A stretch of DNA of 7,445 bases from an uncultured bacterium (GCA_938003515.1 CALKYL010000412.1:1-7445), one strand, 5' to 3'. Counted from the stretch's first letter, positions 1 through 6,742 are shown. The notes: a model not told the origin generated them from the letters alone. Numbers and translations: made by a program.

Positions 1-1668
1 GAGGAGTTGCTGGACCCGGAAGCCGAATAGCCGGTCCGCGGCCGCGTGCGGCCGCAGCGGGTCGAAGACCAGGCCGACGAAGCCCTGCCGCGTCGCGAAC
101 GCGCGCAGCGCCCCGATCTCGGCGTCGGTGAAGGGGCTCTGCTTGACCATCGTCGACGCCCACGAGAAGCCCTGGAACACGCACACGTGACGCGCCGGCT
201 CCGGCACGTCGAGTTCGCGCAGCGCGGTCGCCGCGATGTTCGCCAGCCGCAGGGTCTCCCGCGACTTCATCGGCGCCTGCTCGATGAACCGCGAGTAGTT
301 GACGATGCCGTGCTCGTTGAGGTGGCGGTAGAAGTCCTGGACGGCTTCGACCGTGTAGAGGTAGCTCTCCGACAGCGTGTAGGCGCCGCTGTTCAGCGCC
401 GTGTAGGAGTCGACGCCGCTCATCTGGATGACGTCGTAGGTCGCGTCGTGCGAGCGCAGCCACGCGCGCCCTTCGCTGTTGACGAGCTCGATGCGGTCGG
501 CGAGCGGGTGGGCACCGGGAGTGAACAGGCCGCCGAGGTAGTCGGCGTAACGCTCGGTGACCATCTCGATCATCGCCGTGTTCAGCTCGACCGCGGTGAC
601 CCTGCGGGCGCCGTTCGCGAGCGCGACCATGACGTCGACGCCGCCGCCGACGCCGATGACCATGACCTCGTGCTCCGTGCGGCCCGCCGCGCGGTGCGCG
701 ACATAGGCGGACGCCGCCTGCGTGTCGTCGAGGAAGGGAAAGCGGTCGAGGTCCGCGGCGCCTTCGAACAGCATCGTCGGCGCGGTCCCGTCCTGGCCGA
801 CGCCGCGCGACGTCACGATGCGCTGGTCGTCGAGCCCCTGGTCACCGCCGATCATCGGCGGCGCCGGCACGCTCGGCCCGACCTCGACCTCGGCGGTCGC
901 GCTGTGGAGCTTGTCGATCTCGCCGGCGACGAGACCGTCCTGGATGTAGCGCTCGAGCACGAGCGCCTCCTTGCCCGGCGCGTACGGCACGCGCCACTCG
1001 ACGCGCGGCAGCCCGATCGCCGCGCCGAGCCCGGTGAACCACAGCACGAGCCAGCCCGCCAGCAGCAGTCCGGGCCCGCTCAGCACGAAGTAGCGCCGCG
1101 GCGCGCGGAACGTGAAGCAGAACGCGGCGAGCAGGCCGAAGGCCCCGGCGACGACGACCGTCGCGCTGGCGCCGACCTGCCGCAGCGCCAGCACGGCGAT
1201 CGCGGCGCCGACGGCGGAGCCGACGAGGTCGGCGAAGTAAAGGCGGTTGACGTGCCGCACGTAGCGCGTGAGCGCGAGCCCGATGCCGAGGCCGCCGAGC
1301 AGGAACGGCACGAAGATGATCAGGTAGACGAAGAACAGCGCGAGCAGGTTCTCCGGCCGCTTCCAGACCGCGAGGCTGTCGATGCGCACGAAGGTCGCGA
1401 AGCAGAACGCGAGCACGACGCTGACCCCGTAGCCGAGGCTCGTCCAGACGAGCACCTTCTCCGCCTTGCCCTCCTTCGCGCCGAGGTGGGTCGCGGTCAA
1501 CAGGCTGCCCGACGCGCCGAAGCCGAGCAGGCCGATCGAGATCACCATGTAGGTGAAGTGGTGCCACATCATGATCGCGAACACGCGGGTCAGCGCGATC
1601 TCGAACAGGATGACCGACAGCCCGAGGCAGAAGATGCCGGCGAGCAGCGACTTGGGTGTGGCAGGCAT
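1..1668 (-). CDS. Multi-pass membrane protein with C-terminal spermidine-synthase-like SAM-binding domain (3' end missing)
   Basis: The frame is open for 556 codons from the ATG at 1668 to the left edge, with no stop, so the C-terminus is cut off. Residues 1-220 are very hydrophobic and hold about seven predicted membrane segments (near 8-27, 38-58, 71-93, 108-133, 146-162, 168-187 and 194-218). Residues from about 295 onward resemble the Rossmann fold of spermidine synthases: glycine motif GVGGGVDV at 339-346, acidic ribose-binding E361 in AVELN, and SGVDSYTALNSGAYTLSE from 417. Known family: bacterial membrane-fused spermidine-synthase-like proteins, mostly uncharacterised. The usual polyamine-synthase active-site pattern D-x-x-D is not obvious (only D420 stands in SGVDS), so true aminopropyltransferase activity is doubtful. 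ATG 1668 is chosen because it directly precedes the first membrane helix; no Shine-Dalgarno is seen. The gene lies 197 bases downstream of scpA on the same strand. The domain assignment is firm; the substrate is unknown. Confidence 0.85.
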   Translation of the reverse strand, partial: MPATPKSLLAGIFCLGLSVILFEIALTRVFAIMMWHHFTYMVISIGLLGFGASGSLLTATHLGAKEGKAEKVLVWTSLGYGVSVVLAFCFATFVRIDSLAVWKRPENLLALFFVYLIIFVPFLLGGLGIGLALTRYVRHVNRLYFADLVGSAVGAAIAVLALRQVGASATVVVAGAFGLLAAFCFTFRAPRRYFVLSGPGLLLAGWLVLWFTGLGAAIGLPRVEWRVPYAPGKEALVLERYIQDGLVAGEIDKLHSATAEVEVGPSVPAPPMIGGDQGLDDQRIVTSRGVGQDGTAPTMLFEGAADLDRFPFLDDTQAASAYVAHRAAGRTEHEVMVIGVGGGVDVMVALANGARRVTAVELNTAMIEMVTERYADYLGGLFTPGAHPLADRIELVNSEGRAWLRSHDATYDVIQMSGVDSYTALNSGAYTLSESYLYTVEAVQDFYRHLNEHGIVNYSRFIEQAPMKSRETLRLANIAATALRELDVPEPARHVCVFQGFSWASTMVKQSPFTDAEIGALRAFATRQGFVGLVFDPLRPHAAADRLFGFRVQQLL

Positions 1669-1697
1669 GGAATCGGGCGGCGCGCCGGCTGCGCCCG

Positions 1698-1719
1698 GCG
1701 CCGCCGATCATGGCGGCGC
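1698..1719 (-). repeat. Inverted repeat, 8-bp arms, in the leader of the membrane gene
   Basis: The arms GCGCCGCC (1698-1705) and GGCGGCGC (1712-1719) flank a 6-base loop GATCAT, ending 29 bases upstream of the ATG at 1668. On the minus strand this would form a strong hairpin in the 5' leader. It could be an operator, a leader structure or part of a terminator; no T-run follows. A closely related palindrome sits inside the coding region at 845-861. Confidence 0.45.
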
Positions 1720-1835
1720 GGCGAGGCCCGCCAAGGCAAAAGTAGCCGCCGGAGCCGCGCGCTGCCGTGTCCCCCGATCGAAGCCGCCCCGCGCGCGCCG
1801 GGGCGTCGATGCCAGCGCGCGGTCCGCATCCGCGG

Positions 1836-1851
1836 CCGGGTTTCAGCCCGG
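1836..1851 (-). terminator. Weak possible terminator hairpin after scpA
   Basis: The arms CCGGG and CCCGG with a 6-base loop begin 14 bases past the scpA stop codon. The stem is only 5 bp and lacks a T-tract, so intrinsic termination is uncertain. It is listed because of its position just after scpA and before a 197-base gap. Confidence 0.25.
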
Positions 1852-1865
1852 GACGGCGCCGGCGG

Positions 1866-2801
1866 TCAGCCGTCGGGATCCTCTTCGTCCTCGTCCTCGT
1901 CCTCGTCTTCGTCGAAGCCGTCGAAGTCGGCGTCGGCGAGGTCGTCGGCATCCGGCGAAGCCGGCCCCGCGGCCCCTGGAGGCGGCGGCGCGGCCGCGGC
2001 GGTCGCAAGCTCCTGACGCTCGGCCTCGCGCTGCTCGTCGGCGGCGATGCCCGCCAGGATGCGGTCCGCGGTGACGTCCGCGTCGCCGAGGAAGGCGAGC
2101 CGGATCTCGTCGAAGCACGCCTCCTGGTGGGCGCGCAGGTAGCCCTGCTTCATCATCTCGAGCAGCGCGACGAGCGTGCCGATCAGCGCGTAGCGCCCCT
2201 CGCGCAGCTCGAAGACCTCGGAGAACAGCACCTCGCGGCGCCGCCGGAAGATCTCGAGCAGGCGCTGGGTGTAGAAGCCGACGTCGCGCTTCTCGACCTC
2301 GATCTCCATCGCGCCCTGCTGCCCGATCTCCTCGAGCAGCCGCGCGAACGCCGACGTCAGGTCCCACACCCCGAGCTCGCCGAGGTCGAGCAGGTCTTCG
2401 TCCTGGACGTGCTGCATCGCGGGCGGCTGCGGCAGCGTCAGGTTCGCCTGCCGCGCGCGGCGCTCGTGGCGTGTCTCGAGCTCGCGCGCCAGGTCGCGGT
2501 AGCGCTTGTATTCGAGCAGCCGCCGGATCAGGTCGTCCTTCGGATCGAGCTCCTGCTCGAGCTCGACCGCCTCGTTCGGCAGCAGTTCGCGCGACTTGAT
2601 CTCCATCAGCGTGCTGGCCATCACGACGAAGTCGCCGATGTCGTGCAGGTCGAGCTGCTGCAGCACCGACAGGTGGCGCAGATACGCGTCGAGGATCGGG
2701 GCGATCGCCACCTCGTGGATGTCGACCTCGTGCTGCCGCACCAGGTGCAGCAGGAGGTCCATCGGCCCGGAGAAGACCGGCAGTTCGACGCGGTAGCTCA
2801 C
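1866..2801 (-). CDS. scpA: Segregation and condensation protein A (ScpA)
   Basis: ScpA is the kleisin subunit of the bacterial SMC condensin. It bridges the SMC heads and binds ScpB to compact and separate replicated chromosomes in the cytoplasm. The 311-residue product carries the family hallmarks: N-terminal FSGPMDLLLHLV (10-21), the helix VVMASTLMEIKSRELLP (59-75), and the C-terminal winged-helix segment LLEMMKQGYLRAHQEACFDEI (213-233). The middle linker (about 105-165) is variable, as usual. The protein is longer than typical ScpA (about 240-270) because of an extra tail: a Pro/Ala stretch (266-280), then a strongly acidic Asp/Glu run to the end. The start is GTG at 2801, directly before the conserved N-terminus, with no Shine-Dalgarno. 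A TATCCT box lies 9 bases upstream. No scpB is adjacent: the gene before is a peptidase and the gene after is a membrane protein. Identification is secure. Confidence 0.97.
   Translation of the reverse strand: MSYRVELPVFSGPMDLLLHLVRQHEVDIHEVAIAPILDAYLRHLSVLQQLDLHDIGDFVVMASTLMEIKSRELLPNEAVELEQELDPKDDLIRRLLEYKRYRDLARELETRHERRARQANLTLPQPPAMQHVQDEDLLDLGELGVWDLTSAFARLLEEIGQQGAMEIEVEKRDVGFYTQRLLEIFRRRREVLFSEVFELREGRYALIGTLVALLEMMKQGYLRAHQEACFDEIRLAFLGDADVTADRILAGIAADEQREAERQELATAAAAPPPPGAAGPASPDADDLADADFDGFDEDEDEDEDEEDPDG
1884..1917 (-). repeat. scpA: Short hexamer-type repeat encoding the acidic tail of ScpA
   Basis: On the plus strand, units related to TCCTCG/TTCGTC repeat about five times and encode alternating Asp-Glu on the minus strand. 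The repeat length is a multiple of three, so copy-number changes would alter tail length without breaking the frame. Nothing suggests it is a regulatory element. Confidence 0.6.
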
Positions 2802-2810
2802 CGGGCGCGC

Positions 2811-2837
2811 AGGATACCCGCGTCGGCGGCCGACGCG
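2811..2837 (-). promoter_or_regulatory. Perfect inverted repeat and candidate -10 box upstream of scpA
   Basis: A perfect inverted repeat with 9-bp arms CGCGTCGGC (2819-2827) and GCCGACGCG (2829-2837) around one base lies in the 57-base gap before scpA. Just downstream on the minus strand, TATCCT (2816-2811) matches four of six bases of a sigma-70 -10 box and ends 9 bases before the scpA GTG. Transcription from it would begin at or close to the start codon, giving a leaderless message. A -35 box is poor (TTCGCG, 2839-2834, 17-base spacing). The repeat would then lie within the promoter spacer as a candidate operator. It could instead fold at the 3' end of the upstream peptidase transcript. 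Confidence 0.4.
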
Positions 2838-2858
2838 AAGCGGCGTCTCGCGAGCCCG

Positions 2859-4550
2859 TCAGTAGCCGTTCGCGATCACGACGCCGTTGCTGGCGTCGAG
2901 CGTCAGCGCGAAGTCGAGCGCGTGCGCCTGCAGGTGGGCGACCAGCCCCGACAGCGCCGGCACCGGCAGCGCGATGGCGCCGATGCCGACCGGCCCGAGC
3001 GGCAGCAGCGCCGTGGCGTCCGGGCTCGCGAGCAGCGTGCACCCGAGCCACGGCGGCGGCAGCGGCGCGGCGAGCGGTTGGCCCCCGACCGCGAGCACCG
3101 CCAGCCCGTTCGGCGCGGCGCTGACGACCGTCAGGTTCGCGACGTGGCTGCCGTCCGGCTGCGGTCCGAGCGTCGCCGACAGCGACGCGGAGACACAGGG
3201 CTGGCCGTAGTTCGTCGCGGTCGCCGCCAGCGACAGGCCGAGGTGGTCGAACAGGGCGCGGCCCATCTCGCGGCCGACGCGACGCCAGTCGTCGGGGGTG
3301 TTCCACGCCACGCCGTCGGGCCCGCGGCCGTAGGTGCCCTCGAAGGTGATCGCCATCACCGCCTCCTCGAACGCGGGCGCGCCGAGCCAGCCCGGCACGG
3401 CGGTCCACCGGTCGTGCATCATCGACTCGACGAACGGCCGGCTGCCGAGCGTGCTGTTCTGCGTCGTGCCGAGCGCGACCAGCGCGCTGCGCTGCTCGAG
3501 GCGCTGGATCCAGTCGCTCTCGAGCTGGTGCACGAGCGGGATGACGCCGCAGCTCGAGCAGCCCGGCGTCCAGGAGGCGTTCGCGACGTGGCGGAAGTGG
3601 AACGGGAACGCGACGTTGTGGGTCGCGTGCAGGTTGAGCAGCACGCGGATCGGGTTCGGCGCGGGGCTCGCGACCGTGCCCATGTAGCCCTCGATCGCGG
3701 TGCGCAGCGCCGCGACCTCCGGCTGCGGCGACGCGTACGGCGCGCTCCACTCGGCCTCGAGGTTCGACGACGCGGCGTTGGTGCGGTAGTTGCCCAGGAA
3801 CACGCTGTCCGGGTTGGCCATCGGCACGATCTCGACGAGCGTCTGGTCGAGCAGCGCCTCGGCGAACGGGTCGCCCGACGTCAGCCACGCGAGCAGACCC
3901 TCGACCACGAAGTAGCCGGTGGTCTCCGCCGGGTGGATGCCGGCGTGGATCCAGACGCGCTGCTTCTGCGCGTCCGGGACCGATCCGTCGGTGAGCTCGA
4001 TCTTCTCGACCGGGCGCCCCTGCAGCGAGCTGCCGATCGTCGCGACGCTGCGCACGCGCGGCTCGCCCGCGAGCGACGCGAGCAGCGCGTCCTTGTCCGC
4101 GACCGAGTACGGGAAGTACTTCGCCAGCCGGATCGCGACGACGCCGGGCGGCGTGACGACGGAGAAGCGGTGCTCGGTGGAGCCGACGACGGTCGGCACG
4201 GCCGACGTCGGCAGCCGCTGGTAGGCGCCGAAGGTCGTGCCGTCGGCCGACAGCGACCAGACCGGCAGGATGACGTCGGAGTAGCCGGCGTTGGTGACGC
4301 GCACGTCGAGCGGCGTGCCGGCGCCCGACAGGTTGCCCACCTCGCAGTGCCACCACCGGCGCCAGGTGGTCGGCAGGGCGCCGTTGCCGTTGTCGTCGGC
4401 CATCGCGAGGGTCAGCCGGAAGCCGCCGCCGGAGCCCGGCGCCACGGACGCCGACGCCAGCCGCTGGGTCGGGCCCGACCACGTCACGACCGGGGTCTGC
4501 GCGAGCAGGCCAGCGAGCGAGAGGGCGACCAACACGGCGACGGAGCGCAT
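2859..4550 (-). CDS. Secreted M14-family zinc carboxypeptidase-like protein with planctomycete-type C-terminal domain
   Basis: The 563-residue product starts with a signal peptide (MRSVAVLVALSLAGLLAQ, cleavage likely near 18), so it is probably exported. Residues 30-145 form a beta-rich N-terminal region like that of cytosolic-carboxypeptidase-type M14 enzymes. The catalytic domain (about 165-435) shows the zinc ligands H206-x-x-E209 in HAGIHPAET and H308 in LLNLHATHN, and a catalytic-type E404 in ITFEGTYG. The stretch that normally reads (D)LNRxW, binding the substrate carboxylate, reads NLEAEW (263-268), so the usual Asn-Arg pair appears replaced by Glu-Ala. A CSSC pair (331-334) may form a disulfide. 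Residues 446-563 form a separate beta-rich tail with WLGC, SPD and SNG landmarks, which I know from planctomycete exported proteins. ATG 4550 is preferred over an in-frame TTG at 4559 because it begins the signal peptide. It lies 33 bases after the oxidase gene, so the two may be co-transcribed. Substrate unknown. Confidence 0.88.
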   Translation of the reverse strand: MRSVAVLVALSLAGLLAQTPVVTWSGPTQRLASASVAPGSGGGFRLTLAMADDNGNGALPTTWRRWWHCEVGNLSGAGTPLDVRVTNAGYSDVILPVWSLSADGTTFGAYQRLPTSAVPTVVGSTEHRFSVVTPPGVVAIRLAKYFPYSVADKDALLASLAGEPRVRSVATIGSSLQGRPVEKIELTDGSVPDAQKQRVWIHAGIHPAETTGYFVVEGLLAWLTSGDPFAEALLDQTLVEIVPMANPDSVFLGNYRTNAASSNLEAEWSAPYASPQPEVAALRTAIEGYMGTVASPAPNPIRVLLNLHATHNVAFPFHFRHVANASWTPGCSSCGVIPLVHQLESDWIQRLEQRSALVALGTTQNSTLGSRPFVESMMHDRWTAVPGWLGAPAFEEAVMAITFEGTYGRGPDGVAWNTPDDWRRVGREMGRALFDHLGLSLAATATNYGQPCVSASLSATLGPQPDGSHVANLTVVSAAPNGLAVLAVGGQPLAAPLPPPWLGCTLLASPDATALLPLGPVGIGAIALPVPALSGLVAHLQAHALDFALTLDASNGVVIANGY

Positions 4551-4583
4551 CCCCGGCAACCGTCGCCGCGGCCGGGCCGGCGG

Positions 4584-5543
4584 TCAACCGGCTACGAGCG
4601 CGGCGACCTCGTCGGCGCAGCCCCAGGCGAGCGTGTAGCCCGAGCCGCCGTGGCCGTAGTCGTGCACGAGGCGACGGCCGCCGGCGAGCCGCTCGAGCTC
4701 GAGCCGCACGGTCGAACGGTACGGGCGCAGGCCGACGCGCACCGCGCGCACCGGCGCCGAGGCCAGCCCGGGGAAGCGGCGCGCGACGCCGGCCAGGATC
4801 GCCGCGGTGTCCGCCGGATCGGGCGCGAGCCGTCGGTCCCCCGGCTGGGCCGTGCCGCCGAGCACGACGTCCCGCCCGCGCGGGATCACGTAGCCCGGCG
4901 TCGCCGCCGTGTCGTCGATCCACGCGTGGTCGGGCCCGGCCGCTTCCACGACGACCACCTGGCCGCGGACCGGCCGCAGCTCGGGGTCGCCGCACAGCGC
5001 CGCCGCGCCGAGCCCCGTGCAGTTGACGACGGTGTCGGCGACGGCGAACGCCTCTTCGAGGTCCCGCACGGAGCGGCGCTCGAGCCGCACGCCGCGCCGG
5101 GCGAGCCCGGCGACCAGCCACGGCAGGTGGACCGGAACGTCGCAGACCGGCACGTCGACGCGGATCGCCGCGGCGTACGGCGGGGGAACGTCCCCGGCGG
5201 CGAGCGGCTCCACGCGCGGCACGGCGTCCCGCCACCAGACGTCGGGAGGTGCGCGATCGAACACCTCGATGACCGGGCACATGCGCACGCCGCTGGCCGG
5301 GTCGTTCGCGAACCCGGCCAGCCGTCGCCACGTCGCGCGGCTCCAGCCCAGCACCCGCGCGCGGGGCTCGGCCAGGTAGGGATACCAGATCGCGCCGGCG
5401 ACCGCGGACACCGTGTCGGCCGGATCGTCCCGGCTCCACAGCGCGACCGTGTGCCCGCGTTCGACCAGCCGCCACGCGCACGACAAGCCGATCACGCCGG
5501 CGCCGACGACGACGACGTCCGGACGATCGCTGCTGCTGCCCAT
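4584..5543 (-). CDS. FAD-dependent D-amino acid oxidase family protein
   Basis: Enzymes of this family oxidise D-amino acids to 2-oxo acids with release of ammonia and hydrogen peroxide, in the cytoplasm here since no signal peptide is seen. The 319-residue product has the N-terminal FAD-binding GAGVIG (14-19), the AGAIWYPY segment (49-56, like AG-x-W-x-PY of D-amino acid oxidases), VNCTGLGA (173-180), RGQVVVV (193-199), the active-site tyrosine region GYVIPRG (217-223), the carboxylate-binding arginine region GLRPYRSTVRLE (271-282), and the signature VHDYGHGGSGYTLAWGCA (293-310). The signature has Asp where Asn, His or Ala is usual. The length fits the family. ATG 5543 is chosen because it is 8 codons before the FAD-binding strand; an upstream in-frame ATG at 5615 would add 24 residues with no family match. 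The best alternative is D-aspartate oxidase, which sequence alone cannot separate. It is the first gene of the minus-strand group. Confidence 0.93.
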   Translation of the reverse strand: MGSSSDRPDVVVVGAGVIGLSCAWRLVERGHTVALWSRDDPADTVSAVAGAIWYPYLAEPRARVLGWSRATWRRLAGFANDPASGVRMCPVIEVFDRAPPDVWWRDAVPRVEPLAAGDVPPPYAAAIRVDVPVCDVPVHLPWLVAGLARRGVRLERRSVRDLEEAFAVADTVVNCTGLGAAALCGDPELRPVRGQVVVVEAAGPDHAWIDDTAATPGYVIPRGRDVVLGGTAQPGDRRLAPDPADTAAILAGVARRFPGLASAPVRAVRVGLRPYRSTVRLELERLAGGRRLVHDYGHGGSGYTLAWGCADEVAALVAG

Positions 5544-5683
5544 GCGGGCATCGAACCCGCCGGCGGCCGTCGTTGCAGGGAAATGTGCGCGCGACCGCGG
5601 CATCATCGACGACATGCCGAGAGCCGTCCGCCTGCGCCCGCCGTCCGCACCCCCCGCCGCGTCGTCGGTCCCGAGGCCCTGAC
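5544..5683. other. 140-base divergent intergenic region
   Basis: The space between the divergent oxidase and SGNH genes should hold promoters for both, but no clear sigma-70 pair stands out on either strand. An AT-richer patch lies near 5576-5586. On the minus strand a hairpin (arms GCGGG and CCCGC, 5560-5556 and 5548-5544, loop TTCGATG) ends directly at the oxidase ATG and could affect its translation. On the plus strand, GAGG at 5673-5676 serves as ribosome binding site for the SGNH gene. Confidence 0.35.
5673..5676 (+). promoter_or_regulatory. Ribosome binding site that decides the SGNH gene start
   Basis: GAGG lies 7 bases before the GTG at 5684, the best-placed Shine-Dalgarno in the window. 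It supports GTG 5684 over the earlier in-frame ATG at 5573, whose extra 37 codons encode an unstructured Arg/Pro-rich stretch and overlap the divergent promoter region. Confidence 0.6.
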
Positions 5684-6742
5684 GTGGCCGCCGGCTCCCG
5701 GCCCGCGCGGCGGCGGCTGCCGCTGCGGCGGCGCATCCTGTTCGCGCTCGCGCCGCTCGTCGCGCTGCTGCTCCTCGCCGAACTGGTCATTCGAATCGGG
5801 CGCGCGCCGCTGCACTTCGGCAGCTTCCGCGAGCTGCGCACGAGCCTGCTGAAGCGCAACTACCCCGCGCGGCTCGACGACCTGCTCGGCTACGCGCCGC
5901 TGCCGGGCTTCCGGAGCCGCGACAACCACTGGGGCACGATGGTCTCGATCGACGAGGAGGGCATACGCGAGAACGGCGACGCGCCCGCCCCCGACGGCCC
6001 GCTCGTGGTCGCCGTCGGCGACTCGTTCACGTTCGGCGACCAGGTCGACGACGACGCGTCCTGGCCGGCGCTGCTCGAGCGCCGCCTCGGCCGTCCGGTC
6101 AAGAACGGCGGCGTGTTCGGCTACAGCTTCGTGCAGATCGTGCTGCGCGGCGAAGACCTCCTGCGCCGCTTCCGGCCGGCGACGCTGGTCGCGTCGTTCA
6201 TCCCCGACGACCTCGCCCGGTGCGCGTACTCGCGCCGCTACACCCCGGTGCCGTGGTTCGACCTCGTCGACGGCCGGATCGAGCTGCGCGGCGTGCCGAT
6301 CGACCACACGCCCCGACCGGACGACCCCGACACGGCCTGGAAGAACCTGCTCGGACACTCCGCCTTGCTCGACGTGCTGTTCGCCAGCGCCGACCGGGCC
6401 TGGTGGTTCGAGGAGGAGAAGCAGGTCCCGGTGCACCACCTGCACGGCCGCACCGCCGAACTCGGCGCGCTGCTGGTCGAGCGCCTCGCCGCGACGTGCC
6501 GGCGCCACGACACCCAGCTGGTCCTGCTGCTGCAGGGCGAACGACCGACCGGCCCGGCGCTGTCGGTGCTCGAACGGGCCCGGGACGTCGGCGTGCCGAC
6601 GCTCGACCTCGCCAGCCGCTACGTCGAGCGCGTGCAGGCCGAACCCGCGCTCGCCGTCCGCTGGTTCGACGTCCACATGACCCCCGCCGGCAACGCGTGG
6701 GTCGCCGAGGAGCTGGCCGCGCTGCTGCGCTCGCTGCGCTGA
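5684..6742 (+). CDS. Membrane-anchored SGNH/GDSL-type hydrolase-like protein
   Basis: The 352-residue product has an Arg-rich cytoplasmic start (6-17), a single membrane helix (about 18-38), and an SGNH domain presumably facing outward. Key elements are VVAVGDSFTFGD (108-119) with nucleophile S114, the glycine/asparagine block NGGVFGYS (141-148), a block-III-like FIPDDL (172-177) where most relatives have N-D, and FDVHMTPAGN (328-337) with the D329/H331 pair near the C-terminus. Proteins of this class act on ester or acyl groups, often O-acetyl groups of surface sugars; the substrate here is unknown. The pattern 'GIREN... GDSFTFG... W-P-x-LLE' is common in planctomycete and related genomes (from recall). 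Start choice: GTG 5684 follows a GAGG at 7-base spacing and directly precedes the basic anchor. The gene diverges from the oxidase group and converges with the right-edge gene, with a palindrome between their stops. Confidence 0.88.
   Translation: MAAGSRPARRRLPLRRRILFALAPLVALLLLAELVIRIGRAPLHFGSFRELRTSLLKRNYPARLDDLLGYAPLPGFRSRDNHWGTMVSIDEEGIRENGDAPAPDGPLVVAVGDSFTFGDQVDDDASWPALLERRLGRPVKNGGVFGYSFVQIVLRGEDLLRRFRPATLVASFIPDDLARCAYSRRYTPVPWFDLVDGRIELRGVPIDHTPRPDDPDTAWKNLLGHSALLDVLFASADRAWWFEEEKQVPVHHLHGRTAELGALLVERLAATCRRHDTQLVLLLQGERPTGPALSVLERARDVGVPTLDLASRYVERVQAEPALAVRWFDVHMTPAGNAWVAEELAALLRSLR

Larger units (their letters stand above)
1669..1865. other. Structured 197-base intergenic region between scpA and the membrane gene
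   Basis: No gene is supported here. Reading on the minus strand away from scpA, three short hairpins appear: 1836-1851 (5-bp arms CCGGG/CCCGG, 6-base loop), 1786-1804 (6-bp arms GCCCCG/CGGGGC) and 1698-1719 (8-bp arms GCGCCGCC/GGCGGCGC, 6-base loop). A small AT-richer island, GGCTACTTTTGCC on the minus strand near 1735-1747, stands out from the GC-rich surroundings and is a possible promoter core, but no convincing -35/-10 pair is present. The first hairpin could end scpA transcription, although none is followed by a run of T. Confidence 0.4.

Noticed and set aside
46..2016. Long plus-strand open frame opposite the membrane gene and the scpA end.
   Set aside because: The minus strand here encodes clear membrane segments and a SAM-binding motif; the plus-strand product is low-complexity and charged, with no recognisable domain.
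5537..5560. tRNA T-arm-like sequence on the minus strand (5-bp stem, loop TTCGATG, then ATGGGCA).
   Set aside because: No matching 5' acceptor strand, D-arm or anticodon arm lies 40-60 bases upstream, the loop ends in G rather than a pyrimidine, and the region contains the oxidase start codon.
5544..5615. 24-residue N-terminal extension of the oxidase from an ATG at 5615.
   Set aside because: The extension has no family match, while ATG 5543 lies right before the FAD-binding strand as in relatives.
5573..5683. 37-residue N-terminal extension of the SGNH protein from an ATG at 5573.
   Set aside because: GTG 5684 has a well-placed GAGG and begins the basic membrane anchor; the extension is disordered Arg/Pro-rich sequence in the divergent promoter region.
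1767..5852. Very long open frames on both strands across the middle of the window, including a plus-strand frame of over 1,300 codons.
   Set aside because: They run antisense or out of frame to well-recognised genes, encode Arg/Ala-rich low-complexity sequence, and match no family. Open shadow frames are expected at this GC content.
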